Positions 37,498-52,400 of a stretch of DNA of 64,000 bases are shown piece by piece. This DNA is from Cloeon dipterum (taxonomy: Eukaryota > Arthropoda > Insecta > Ephemeroptera > Baetidae). The notes beneath the pieces were generated by a model. That model did not search any database. It was given only the letters and a program-made list of their open reading frames with translations, and was not told the origin of the DNA. The stretch spans positions 6,076,001 to 6,140,000 of the forward strand of contig NC_088786.1 in NCBI RefSeq assembly GCF_949628265.1, given 5' to 3'. Position numbers and translations under genes: made by a program. How positions within the stretch are numbered: the first letter of the stretch is position 1; every line of letters begins with the position of its first letter.

Positions 37498-40400
37498 TCA
37501 GTGGGTCTCGGTGCAGGTGCACGGCATGGCGTTCGTCGGCTTGGGCGTCTTTTCGCGGATGGGCAGAAGAAGAGAGAGAAGACGCGTGACCGGCGCCTCC
37601 ACCACGATGGACAGCACGATACCCGCGAAAAACGACGTCAAGACGAAACCGAAAATTAGTTGAATCTGCAATGAAATTAAATCATAGAAAGAAACTAAAA
37701 AATAAAACTGTAAAACTACTTTGAAACTAAAAACATCAATATTTTCATTTTTTTGTATATAGATGTATATCGTCCCGCTTAATTTCGAGTTCTAAAAATC
37801 AGAATGCCACAAAAATATTTGGTTCGTAGACAGCATTTTCAACCATCTCACGACTGAAAAATTAGATTTTGCGACCCGCTGGAATTTTATTTAACTTTGA
37901 AGATTAAAAATAAATCTTTCAATTTAAAGGGCTGATTGAAAATAATTCCTAATGAGTTGACCTCGATTGAAGCTATTTTCGTGGGGTGGTTAAGCCTGCT
38001 TTGAAAGTTTGTCTTATTTCATTTATAGATAGCAATTGAAAGGAAAGGGAATGAATACCTCAAGACGAGTCTATTGGTGAGCAGATTTTTATACAATTCT
38101 GACGCTTTTAGAAGGCGTTGACGAAATTTGCAAGAATCGAAATAAAAGTAGGAAAAATTCTCCAAAATGATGGGAAACAATAACATGCATTTTTTTACTC
38201 TACTTTGCTCTTTGCTTTGGGAAAATTGTTCCTTAATATAGGAAAATTATGGTGTCGCCATCTGTTGGTGTCAGGGCTTTCGCAATTGGTGGCAAGGTTA
38301 AGCTCACTTCAAAATCAACTTATATAAAATTGCTTAAACTCACTAAGAAATCAAATTTATATATCTTTTCCGATTTATTTTAATTATTTGAAAATTTAAA
38401 ATAAATTTGCGTATTGATTTTTGAGACGCAATTAAATCTCAGAGTTAAATTAGATTTTTTTTAATATTCACAACGCCAATTTTCATTTTATTTCGGGTAG
38501 AAAAAAATAATTTAAAGCAGATTTGCGTTTTACATCATCATTATTATAGTGTTTCATGTTTCATCAATAGCAATTATTTTCTTTTTTAATAAAAAAATAT
38601 CTTTAGCGAAATTTTAAAGAAAAAAATAACTTAATTTATTGTACTGACAGTCTGACCTTGTTTGTTTCAAACAATGAGATCAAAGAAAAAGTTGCGGATG
38701 CATGGCTTGAAAGTCCTTTTAAATTTTTGCAAGATTAAAAATTTAAAAAAATGGCCTTTTTGGTTTAAATGATTTTCTACCAAATTTCGCCATGCATAGT
38801 TAAAAAAAAGCCGAAATCAAATCATTGCTAAAATACTTTATTTTCTATTAAAAAAAAAACAGTTTTAAATTTGACTCACGACAAGGTCCCTGTTCATGAT
38901 GAGGGGCGCGTCCATGTTGAAGTAGACCCACTGGATGATGCCGGCGTGGACGAGGTAGGCGCAGTAGGTGGCCCTGCTGAAGGGGACGAGCATTTTGGCC
39001 GAGAGGATGCGTGCCACCCAGCCGCCGTGTCCGGCGGTGCAGGCGACCAGGATCCAGGCGACGGTGGCCGCCCAGAGGGTGTGCGACAGGGCGACGTAGG
39101 CGGCAGAGGCGGCCGTGCCGAGCAGCCGGCCGTAGAGCGCGTGCACCAGGCCGAAGTTGGTGCTGAGGGCCAGCGTCCAGCCGACGCACACCACGGTGCG
39201 GCTCATCTTCACCGCGCCGTTCGTCTCGCTGAGGAACCAGCCGACGCCCATGCCCACCAGGTACGGCCCGAAACGCGTCCACGGCTTGTCGTACAGGTCG
39301 TCGAACACCTCGAACGGCTGCTCGATGCTCGGCTGGTGCTTCAGACTGTAGCTGATCGTCCCCGTCACGGCCCACGACGCCAGCAGCAGCACCCCCGCCA
39401 GCGAAACCGCCACACGTGGACGTCTAAAAAATTAAAATACCATTATATTTTGATTAGAAATAATAATTAATTTTTTTTAATCTTAATAATATCAAAATCA
39501 TAAATCAACGAGGGTCATGAAGTCAAGAAATTGCTAAATTGTTTAGAGAAATTGAAAAAAAAATTATAAAAGCAGTAGCTTGGTTCTGAAAGAAATTAGG
39601 AAAAGATATAATATTAATACACACAAGTTGTATATAAGCCCTTAGTGTTCGAAACCGCCAACAGTTGGCGCCACCGTATAATTTCGATATTTAAGGAATT
39701 TACACTGCAATTTCATACTAAGTCCTTAAACTGTGCATTCTTAACTTAATATGCTTTCTTTTGAAGTACTGAAAGCCAAAATCGCAGTTAAGCCAATCGC
39801 CGTAGTATCATGAAAATCTATTTTTTGAAATAGAAAATCTTTTCCGACGTTTCTACGGCAAATGGCTGGACTGATTTTGGTTTCCAGCAAGTCTAAAGCA
39901 TTAATTCTAAAAGCAGAATGCACAGCAGCAGGATTTGAGTATGAAATCGCAGCAGAAATTGCTTTGAAATTAAATTTATTAAGTATACGGTGGCGCCATC
40001 TATTGACGGCTTTAATCAGTTAGGGCATGTGCAAATGGTGTATTAAAAAGTATTTACAATCTTTATTTAAAAATTTACGCGAATCGTGTGACTTTAAATT
40101 TGAGCCAAATTCAACGACATTAAAATTAACTGGCCAGAAAAATTAACATTCAGTAAAAATTTATGATTAGCTTTGAAATCTTGACTTTCCTCTGGCTTAA
40201 TATTTTCGCTATGGAGACGCAGATTAATTTTATGAATCAGGAATAGTACACAAGCAATATTTGGTTTAAAAAAAAATTCTAGAATATCCCAAAACAAAAT
40301 TAATATATAACTTACACTTTAAATCTAACAAATTTCAAATTTCATAAAAATTTATAAAATTAAACCGACCTAAAAATGATATACATTTTGAGCAGTTTTA

Positions 40401-43400
40401 ATTTTGCTTAAAATTTGATTTTTTTACAAAAATGCACTACTTATAAAATCGCTAATTATTAAAAATCCTCCTTGCATTAATTATGATCAGTTATCTCTCA
40501 ATCATTTTATTCAGCTTTTAATGTTAGAATCAAAATTGTAAAATGTTTGTCTTGGAAAAAAAAATATACCAAACAGATATTATAAAAATTGGGGATACAT
40601 ACCTTAAATAGATGAAGAGAAGAGCAGTGCCAACAACGTAGAATTGGGTGTCTGCCGCCAAATACCAACTCCAGATCATGCACTAGAATTGTAAATTTTA
40701 ATATGCAATAATTCACTCCTTTGCACCTGGTGCCAGAATTTTTGTAAAATCTGTAATCAGTTATAAACATTGACATGGTCTATTGAGAATGATATATTTG
40801 TCAAAAATACTTGATTTTATCATGTTTTCTTTAGATATTTCTTTCCAAATATTAAACAAATTATCAATGCCAATGTAATCAACATCAAATTCATAATGAC
40901 TAAATTAAAGTACAAAATTCAACCAATTTTAACCATCAAAATAATAAAACGAAAATTAAAATGTGTTAATGTGATTTAAATTTGTTCAATTAATCCAATA
41001 TAAGCAAGCGAGTTTTCTTTTTTATTAATTTTCCATTAATCTACAATAATGACGAACTAAAGAAGGCAAAAAAGCTAAATAAAACTAAAATATTACAAAC
41101 TTTCTATTCATTGAGAAATATACTTCAAATTTCATAAAAAAATTATGCATCAAGTACTTTAAATCGTTTTAATATTAAATCCCTTAAACGAATTAAATAA
41201 ATAACAAAAAAATTACCATTTGCTGGACTGGGAAGAGGGTGTTGATGTAGAGGAAATTCCTCCACCAGACCTTGGGACAGGTGAGGTGGTCCCAGGTCGG
41301 AGGGTCGAAAACGGAGTTGCTCGCCTGCCACTGCGTCGAGAAGGAAATTAGCGCCAGGGCCACGACGTACGGCGGCGTCAGCCTGCTCGCAATTAATTCG
41401 AAAGTGAAATTCTAACGTCTTCTCAATAAAAAAGCAGCACTGACCTAATGAATCTGTAGACGAAATAACAGACGTAGGTGTAGACGCTGCGGCCGACGCT
41501 TTCGGTGCACGGCTTCTTGGTGTCGCGCGACCTCAGGAACACGTAGGCGATCAGGGTACCACTGCAAATTAGCGTCGTGATACATTTCGCAATTTTTCGC
41601 GTCTTGCCGGACCATTTACCTAATGAAAAAGAAAGTGTCCACCGAGAAGTTGCCGTTGCTGATCGACTGAAACAAAAAATCCTTCTCGACGAGCGTGCGG
41701 AACGCTTGGTTATCTGAAACATTTTATTTGCACTTTCAAACTTCATGTATTTTGACTAGCTTAATTATAAACATTCTAATTATTTTTCCCATTTAATACA
41801 ATTCTTGTTAAATGCTTAAAGATTGAAATGATTTATTGATTAATATTTGAAATATGAACCTTTAATTAAATCATTTTGAATTAAAATAATTACAAAACTT
41901 TATTTTGCGTTTTCCCTATAATATTTTAAATTTTAGAATTATTTTAATTTTATTTATTTCAGGATAAATAAATTGAGATAATTTTTTTTATCTGTTTATA
42001 TAAATAAATGTTATCCATGAAGATAATTTCAGTACCAAAAATGTACATAATAGATTATAATTTGAATGTTAAGCTTATTAAAATATACCTTTTACCTAAT
42101 TTACACATTTACAGAATTAAAAGCAAATAACATATTTGATAACATTTTTTACCGTGTTCTACGTATACTGACCTGAAAATCTGAAGGTGTAGAGACATGT
42201 ATGGCAAGCGATGACCCAGGTGAGCGAAAAGACGCGGAATCCGTGCACCGTGGTGAGCGAGCCTTCGCTCTTTTCCTTCACAGAGAAAAAGCGCCGCACG
42301 TTTTGTTTGAGCGAAAATGCAGTCAGAACTTCCAGGGCCCGACCTGATTTTCCAATTGTTAAAATTATAAAAAAGGAAATATTTTATTTTCAAACAACTC
42401 CGTTTTAGATAAAAACAATTAATATTGATCTATAAATAAAACAAATTATTTATATTTACTCTGGGTGATGAAATTTTTGAGCAGGCTTTTTTTCTTGCTG
42501 TTGCATTTTAGTTCTTCGGCTGAAATTTCGATGGGCGCAGGGCCTTGTGCCGTGTAACCTAGCGTGTTGGCATTGCACTCGCCTTTTTCAGACAAATTAA
42601 ATGATTTGCTTAGAGAAATGTTTTGTGTTTGCTTACCTTTTTTGCACTTCTCGTCCGGCCTGAACGGCTCAACGCGTGTTTTGGACCTGCTCACTTGGTA
42701 CAGGTCAATTGCCGTTCCGATCACGGTCAATGTCAATATCGCCAGGCACAAAACACTAGAGGATGCGAAAGTTTAATTTTGCGCAAAGATATAAAAAAAA
42801 CTGATGGAAATATTTTCTTAAAATTGTATGAAAATATTTAACCTTTTAGGAAGATTATGACGATTGTTAAACAAAATTGCAATTTACATTGTTTTTATAT
42901 AATTAAAAATGGAAAAATGGCAGCAACTAAATTAAGAAAATTTCATCCAGAAAATTATTTCATTAAGCCACAGAGAGCGATAGATAGATTTCTGCAAGAC
43001 CTAATTTAAAATTTAAATTGAGAAAAGGGTCTGGAGAAAGGCGCAAATTAATTTGACATAATTCTTGTGAAAACAGCAAAAATTTTAAAATTTGAATTTT
43101 GAATAGCCAATTATTTGATGATATTAAAAAATGATTACATTTGTTAAAAAAATTTAAATTTGAATATTAATTTTTATCTAGCATGCAATTTTTAATTTAT
43201 CTTGAATTACTTACAAGAAGATAATGAATCCAGGGTCACCGAAAAGCGTATAGTCGCCAGGGAGACTCCTCACCCTGGGGACCTGGATGTCCCTGGTGAG
43301 TCCCTGCCTCGGGGCGGTGTGTGAGATCATGAGTTGCGTCAGCTGCTTGACTTGGCTCAGGGCTCCGCACTCGGCCGGCAGACACAGACCCAATGAAACC

Positions 43401-46400
43401 TTTCTCGGCTATTCCCAAAATAAAAATTAAAAAAATTATCGTGTTAATTGGGAAGATAGGGTTATACAAAAGGGTAGAAAATTGACAAAAAGACGCAGTT
43501 TAGTTTTTTTTTCTGGAAATAACTGCCCCTCTTTGAGAATTTTGGAATGAAGATGTGTGTTAAAAGTTAAAAGAGGAAAATCCACTATTTTAAAATCGTT
43601 GTGCGCCTGTGCGGTGTTAAGAAATATTATAACTCCAACAGGAGAAATTTAAACCCTTTTTCCGATTTAATTTAGACTGCGAATTTAATAAATGACAAAA
43701 TTTCAATTTCATAATACACACAGAGCTTATTTTTTATTTGACTTTAAACAGGATTCAATTTTATTTAATCAATAAAGCGTGGAGAAATTGCGTTCACAGA
43801 CGTATAGAGGTCATGAAGGATAATATTCAAATTACTTTCATAATCTCACTCTACAAACAAGACAAAAATTGAATAAAAAAATTAATGTTTTGAAAAGATT
43901 TGTTCCCCCTGAGTTTTTAATTTAAACGACTGGATAAACGGACACACTGTACAAACCGCGTGGGGTTCAAGGAGAGAGAAATCATATTCATTAGATGAAT
44001 TAAGTCGTTGCTGTGACGAGAGAGAAATTGTGATATTTTTCGTGCGTAATCGAAAGGAATGTCCGAAAAGTGGGACGCACGTTTTGTTTCTCAAGCCTCT
44101 ATCTAGTGATATAATTCACGCTCTTGAGTATGTAACATCATAATTCCGGGCTGTCCACATACACGAAAAGGCAGCTTCCTCGAGTATATGTAATAAATAT
44201 TTCGAAAAGAGGAGGACTGATCGCAGGCAAAAGTGAGTTTTGAGTTAAACTGCCCGTGACCACGTGTGCTGATGCAACGAAGAAGAAACTCACTCTGGGA
44301 GTCAGCTCTTGCGTCAAATTGACCAAAAGGGTGGCGATTCGGAAGACGGTTCGCGGCGCCGACGTTTCGGTTTTATCCCGGTTGATCAGCTCGCATTCGA
44401 GACGAGAGCCCAGCCAGTACTCGCTGCCGAACATGAAGCGAGAGTTGCTCCGCCCCGTCGAGTCATACACTGAAACAAAATTTAATACAAATTATAATTT
44501 CTGTAAATTAATTTAAGAATAAATCAACTATTTGTAGATTCTCCTTAGTGCAAATAAAAGGCATCAGTTTTGCTAAAAACGAATAGTTATTAACCAATTT
44601 CACTGGTAAAAAAGGAACTAATTATTCAAAATGAAAAAATCAATATTTCGGGGGGGAAAACTAGTAAAATTGTGTGTTGAATCAAAACCCAGTACTTATA
44701 TTTTGTCCAGAATAATGTTCATTAACATTTTAGATTAAATTAAATATATTTTAGAAATTGTAATTTGATTTTTTCTGATTGTGACAATTTTTAAACCCAC
44801 CTAATTTACTCAGAGCATTAATCGAGAGTCGTAATTTACATAATGGTCTTTAAAAAGCATTCTTTCACAATTTAAATTGCTACTATAGAGTGTCTGTTCG
44901 CATCAATTCTGCGTTTTTTTTCATTTGATTGGTAGCCGAAAAAACTCCAAAAATCCCATTTTTATCACGTGTTTGCTATGATTTTGTCCGGGTTTGAATT
45001 TTTATTTTTTTGCAATGAATTGAAATGGTATATATTTATTTTAATCAAAAAGTTATTTAAAGTTCCCGTGGATTAGGGGGTTTTATTTGCCCTTAAGAGA
45101 TAATAAAATCTTTGATTGACCTGACAAGATGAATCAAAACCAAGAAGCCTGTGAAATTTGCCGGTATGTACAGTAATTTTATCGTTAAATCCTTTTTTAT
45201 TGTTGCTTTGCACATTATAAATTCAAACTATTAAATATTTTTTTATAATTTCAAAATAACGCTTAGCTGAAGCCATAAAATTATCTAAACATCAGCTTCC
45301 CAGTCTAATTTAAATTAATTTGGGAAAAACTGTCAATAAAAGCAAAAGCGATAAACCTCCTGAAAGGTTAAAAACACGCTCAAAATATGTTGTTCAAAGT
45401 AATTAAAAAAATGGTCAAATGTCTGTTAATATTTTGATTAAATCAAAAAGTCGTTTTAAATCTTTAACCATTAAAAAGCAATAATTCTGAAATTTCTGAT
45501 TATACTAATTTATATTTATTATTTTGGTGCAGAAAAATCAAGCACATTCCCTAGCCTTTTTAATTAAAAAAGCGAGTGTTAAGTTTGAATGAGAATATGT
45601 TCCTGCGTTCTGGAGCGAAACTTATGGGCTCTTGACTTAGATAATTGTTAATTTTTCGCCACACCGGATATCCAATTATCCACCGGTAGTAAAAGCGCCG
45701 CGTTGGGCGTGCGTATACGCTATTAAATTTTTAACGACACAGGACAAAGTGAAAGATTAAAGATCTAGTTATTTAAGTAATGAATATTTTTTGCCAGACA
45801 AGAATCAACTTTTTCGTGACTCCTTCCTTGACCTACAAACACCACACCTGTTAAAAACTAACAATATATCAGATTTTGACATTATTTTGAAAATGTGACG
45901 GACGTAGGTTACAAAATCCTTCTAGAAATTTCGGTGAAAACAGGTTTAGCTTTGCTAATAGATTCTTCAGGAAAAAAGTAATTAACACCTTAGGTTAATC
46001 TGATATAAATCGATGATGTTTGTCAGATAAATTCTTGTAAATGGAGCACAATGTGAGATATCCATCCAAAGGCGGAAAAGAAGCGCGCCTTGTGTCAGTG
46101 AGAGGAACGAACCGTGACATGCTACAATTTCTGGCCTATTTTTACCCATATAATTAGATAGTTGCATCACTCCAATTTTAAAGCCTACAAAATCGTGTCC
46201 TTGAACACGTGGGACCTTGGCTTTGAATCGAATCCTCCGAAATTGCGTCTCTCGCTCAGAGAAATTCAGACACACACACACTTTCTCCGCCGTGTGCATG
46301 ATTAATTCCTCTCGAGTCACAAAGTTCGTACGCCGCGATCACCCTTCAGATAAAAAAACAGCAGGGCCTTTTTCTATTCATCAGCCACACGATTTCTAAA

Positions 46401-49400
46401 AGCTTTTTCGCTTTTGTATTATTTGCATGCCAATTTCTAATTCGAATGTAAGCCAGGAAAAACTATAATTTAATAATTTACTGAAGCTTTTTCAAATAAA
46501 AACTGTGTAAACGGAAAAGTGTGATATATTTTCCCCCTTTTATTCAAGAGTGAGAGTATGCCTAGAAAAAAACCCTCTAATAATCAATAAAATATGGGAA
46601 AATGAAACGTTTGGAGGATGGGATTAGAAATATTTTAACAAATGTATTACTAAAAATCCTCATCTGCTCTAAATATTTTTTAATTATTTCAGTACTTGCC
46701 GTACAATCTTGTAAATAAATTGAAGAGATTTTAAATTCAATTGGAACTTAATTTAAGTAGTGAAATCATTTTTTGTCTGGAATTATTCAAGTCTTCCTTT
46801 TTTTTTAAATTTTTAAAAGGACTACATAATATGCTACAGGCGTTCTTCACTGGCATTTTAATTATAACAGAAAAAGTAAGTCTGGAAATCATGCAGCCAA
46901 GTCGGCACGCAGCTTTTCTTACTGGTGCGTTTCGAATCTAATTGACCCGCAATGCGTTTATAGTTTTCCAAAAACAACAGACAGGTGAGAGTTTAGCAAT
47001 TTCTTAGAAAAGATTACACAGTTAGTACAAGTGGTTAATTTCTTTGTAAATTGCCATATATATTTATTTTTTAGCATATAAAACTGCTTTAATATTGTTG
47101 TTAAATCACTTACATTAATTTTAATATTTTATTTTAAATATTTTTAAAGCCATTTTAACATTGCAAAAATTCGATATACTATAACAACTTTAAATTTATT
47201 AATTGAAATGAAAATTTAAATTAATACATAATTTTGTTTAGGCACAATCTAATTACAAAATTCAATTAAATTTATTTTTGCTAGAGATATTATAGCTAAT
47301 AGTTAAATGGAAATGTAATGAGAATTTTCCGAATTTTAAGCATGTAGACTTCAATTGCAATCCCGAAACTTCCTATTTATCCGGTGGTGTTGAAATCGAT
47401 CATCATCAGTTCCGATTCCGCCTCGCCCTTGGCAATTTTGCGCAACAAACCGGCGGAATGAGAAGAGGTAGCGGAACCGCAGCCGTTGCGCAACTCGCAG
47501 GCAATTTTGGACAATGCGTGCATCCACCTCATTTTCAAGAGGTGAGCGGAGCAGCCAACAGCCAAATATGAAAGTAAAAATCTCGCACACGGGCAGGTAC
47601 CCGGCGCGAAAAGGCATATATATTTTTTTCCTCGCGTAACTTAAACGCACTCTGCTCTCACATGGTGATGGAAAGTGGAGGCGCGCATTTTTTCGTCGAC
47701 ATTCTTTTCAAGGCAAAGGCGTTTCCTACTTTAAAAATTGCACTAATAAAATGCTGCGTTAGATATTCAGATGAGCCAACGAAGAATGACACGTCAATTT
47801 TCTCCTCGTTCATTTCATTGAGTAATAAATAATTGTTAAATTAATTGCGATTAATCATAGTTGTTTTTAGGCCATGGATATAGGTGAGATGTTTGCGTTA
47901 TAACTTATAACTGTGTCATCACCGTCAGTTTCTTGGTTTTTAAAAATGATTTAACTCCACTTTAAAGCAAAAATGCCCCCACATAAATTATTTATGAGGC
48001 AAGAGGAAAAACCACGCGAAAAAGTGATTGCTTTCTAAGTTGCATGTCCTGACAGGCTGCTGCATGTCGTTTTTTAATGCATGAAAACAGATTTAACACA
48101 ATTTCAATCCGATTTTGTAGAGTAAATCGAAATCAGACGGGAAAACTTGTTGAACTATTTTAATTTTTACATTAGAAAATCGAAACATTTAATAATTGGT
48201 TTATTGTTTGTTCAAAATGCTTAAAAATAATTTGTTTTTTTGTCAATTATAAATTTTTCAATGCTTTCTAATTTTTGACAGACAGTCATCATTTTCGGAC
48301 CTGACGCGATTGATGAAAAAAATGCGTAGACCATCTTTAGTATATATGCTGGTGATATAAAAATTATTTTAAACAAAATAACAGTAATAGGAATGCATTT
48401 GATCATTCATCCCCTTAACAAATCCAAACATTCATGAAACTGGAATCTATTTTTGGGAGTTTTGGCAGCGGAGACTTCAATGATCGGAAGGTATTTTTTT
48501 ATTTAGGGACTTTCCCACAAGAAAACCTGCTCAAACTGTACAATTTTGAATCACATAATTTGTTTCAACTTTACTTCAATAATTTTCTTAAAATATAAGA
48601 CGAGAAAAAAAGAAATCAAGCAAAAAATATATTTAAAAAATTGGCAAAATATTAAAAAAATAACTGGTTTGATTATATTAATTTTAAACAGATGAATAAT
48701 GTAGATTGCAACATAAAATTGCAGATAAAATCGATCAAAAACTCATTTTGCAGTCAAATTTCGCAAAAAACCGTCATCTGTATTTTCTTTTCTGTAATGA
48801 AAATCCGTCAAATGCTCAACAAAGGACGAACAAACATATGTATATATCCAGAATCAATGAATGGGGTGCCATTATCGCCATTAAAGCGACAGTAGGTCGG
48901 TCGGTATTGCAAATTGGCATTTAAAAAGCTGAAAAGAAGCCGTGGAGTCACGCTGACAGAGCATATCTATTCCGTTTTGTTCCGCGTGAGAACATCGTGG
49001 TTATTGCTTTCCTCTCGTTTGTCATTCATTCTCGATTGCCAGACCAGACGTGTCTGCCGCGGCAGCGCGTCTCCGATGCACCGTCAGCATCCACAATGAT
49101 AATTTTTTCATTGATTTTATTTTAAATTACGTGTGAAATGGAAAGTGAAATGAGATTGACAGCTGTAATTTTTGTGTTACGAAATTTTCTACGCTGTTCT
49201 GTTAGGATTAAGTACAGAGTAAAACAGGTTTTTGAACACAAGCGGGACATTTTAACGTGAAAAATCCGGCGTTTTCATTCATTATTCGTCTCAAAGGTTG
49301 TGTTTAAAGTTGGCACATAATTTCATCATCAAACATACCATATGCTCCGGCAAGCTTATGAATTGTCTCAATTAAAATTTTGCCCGCAAAATTATGGTCT

Positions 49401-52400
49401 GTTATGTGAACGCTTTTACGAGAGCAAAATTATAATTAAAAATAAGCTTAGGGCTATAATTTAAAAACGTGTGTGTTGCGATTTGCATCATGGCGTGACT
49501 GAAATAAACAGTGAAAGAAATTCTGATCTTTGTTTTTCCCATTGTTTCCTGGATTTTATGCCAATATTATTTTTTAATTGAAAAGGAGAAAAATTAGGAC
49601 TGTTCTTTATGTCTCATTGTCATTTTAATTATCCTCAAATTTTCAGTTCCTATAATTTATTAATAATAAAAAATACAAAAATTAAATCGATTCTGCAGCG
49701 AGTGCAGCCTTCGCTAGTTCGCATTAACGATCACCTCGTGAAAAGCTGTCATCAGGCTGACTTCTTAAATTTTTTTTGTGTACCACCACCGTGGGTTCGT
49801 TTGGTAAAAGCAGCAGCACGCAATATCCGTCGTCGTGGACCTGTTGCTGCCCCGGGCATTCATAAATACGTAACACTGGCCGAGAGCTCCACTTTCCATC
49901 TCTATGCGCTGTAAGATTACCGAATGAATTTTTATGATGAAGCCGGGCAGACGTCCTTTCTTCTTTAATTTTTTTCTGCGTGTTGATTATAACTCGGTTT
50001 TTCGGCCTCCTTGATTAGACGATGGAAGCACAAAAGGATTTATTAACTCAGGCTCTGCTTTTAGGCGCAAAGGAAAGTTTTGGAGCGCGTGTGCGGACCA
50101 GTTGGCCGCCACCAGAATCTCTCTTTTTATTATATAATGTCGGATATATGTGGTTTTTGCTTCTACAGCAGTTTTTCACCGTTAGAGAATCAGATGTTTG
50201 CTTTAATTTCTCCGGATGAAAAGAAGACTTTTGCAGCTGACAGAAATTTGCACAACTTTAAAGAGACTCAAAGTGGAAGAGAGTTACCAGATGCCTTCGA
50301 ATTTGGAAAAGAACAAGAATTTATAAGATAGCAACTTGCCAAAGGAATTGTTCCCGTAATTTATGGTTCGCTAAATCAACGCCTCCCCATAATTTTAAAT
50401 TTTTAAAAAAATTCAAGCTGCTAAAATTTCTCGAAACTGTGGTCGGATTTCAATCAACTTGACATATTTTAAATCTGCTCAGTGAGAGGAATCGAATGAT
50501 CTTCTATTTTTGCCCAAAATTTCCAACATAAAAATGTTCTGGAAAAATCGCAAGCGTTTATCTTGTTCGCTTTTTCATAAAATCAAAATTTAATTTGATT
50601 ATTTTAAATATTTTAGAAAAACGTGATGGGTCATTTTTAAAACGTTATTTTTCCAGGAAATTAGGGAGAGAGAATTTTACCCTGCATTTACAGCCATAGA
50701 AAGTGTCCAAAATTCGAGATTTGAACGTCCGCATGATTCGAAAACTTTGAAGGACGAAAATTTTCCCTCTGATATTCAAACTCTGTTGGATGGCAGCAGG
50801 AATTTTTCCACGAGACAAAATAAATATAATAAAATTATAATTTAGGCCAGGTCAGTTATCTTTCAATTTCGGAAATAAGGAAATATGTAATTATCCAGAA
50901 CCATTATGCTCAATAGTATAATTTTTTACAGATAAAAAATTATGAAATAATTCCTAGGTCTTTTCTTGGTACAAAATTTTGATTTTGCATCATGCAATTT
51001 CTATGAAATCTCCATCTTAAGTCGGCGAAAGAGAGTTTATAGAGCTAATTATGCCACTAATGATATATTCGTGAGCGAGCACTGCGTGTTTTTTTTTCTC
51101 TAGTTTTAATAGCAGGCTTGGACTTTTTGCTCAAATATGTACAAGCCTTGCCGGGAGCAGGTGGTGTGTTCGTTTTGTTTGGCAACGTTTCGCCATAGGA
51201 AATTGTGTCCGCTAGACGGGCGCAGAGGCCAAGGTTGCGATTTGAAATCTGCGAATATCTGAATGGCGGTCATTGGCAATGTTTATTTACCCACCAATTA
51301 ATCTAGTTTTTAGTTTTTTAACTACGCTTTCCAGGTGGTATAAAATTTTTCTTTAAATTGGCTACGAATAAAATTGAAATGAATTGTTCGTTCTTTAAAA
51401 TCAACGTTTTCGGAAATTACACATTGTAAAATACAATTTTGAACCCTATCATTTCATAAACGGTAAGCAGATTATTGCAATTCTGACGATTAGAGCCTGA
51501 AATTTAGCGGTCAACAGTTTTAAAAATTCAAAACACCAGTTTTTTAAATATAGAATGGCCATTGGTTCAAAAATTTCGATAAACACCTATATTTTCAGAA
51601 AATGGCACGTAATAACCTTTGACCTTGATCAATTGCCTTAAATTTCCAATGCACAAAACTTATTTTTTAAATTGGTCCACTGGGAGAAGAGATATTGGAT
51701 ATTGCTCTCAGAACTGGATTAAATTGGTACTTTTCTGTTCTAATAATAAAATTGCACTAGCCAAAATAATTAGGTCCTGCATTCGCAGAAATTCCGCAGG
51801 CATTTTTTTGTTCACGCTCGCGCAGATTTGTTGCTTCATTTGACAGAAGTCGACCAGAGGAAATCACTTCTGCGAAGCATGCGTCATGCAATAATAACAA
51901 ACTGCGTTCTACTCGCGGTGAAAGAAAAGTCTAGTTAGAACATTCAAAGATGATAAACGCGTTTGCTTTTCGATTAGCACGAGAAGCACACAGGGACGAA
52001 GAGAGAAAATTTATATTTTGACGCCTCCGACGCGCCTCAAAACGGACGGAACAAGTTCTCGCCTATAGAAATCAATTCTGTTCCAACTAGAAATCTGGAC
52101 ATTATGTGAAAAATCCATGCGAAAAAACTTGTTTGGGCAGCATTAACATTTAATATCTGCTTCCCGGGCGCATGACCGCGTGCAAAAGTGAAATGCTTCT
52201 CGCACTTGCAATTAATTTGCTCGTAAAGGATGACGTATGACCGAAACGCTTGAATTTTGTTCTGTAAGTTTTTTGTTTGACATCAACATGTTAATTTTCT
52301 TATTTTTTGTTTTAATTAAATGTTCTAAAATCTTTTCATTAATAATATATATTTTCCAAACTGTCATATTTGAGAAGGAAAAATTGTTCAATGAATTGTG

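Noticed and set aside
38848-39470. Several long overlapping open frames on both strands
   Set aside because: They are shadows of the GC-rich 544-nt acyltransferase exon (39423-38880), whose frame matches the family and the splice phases.
50141-50331. Plus-strand 63-residue open frame starting MSDICGFC
   Set aside because: No domain, signal peptide or splice context could be recognised; kept only as a remark on the intron.
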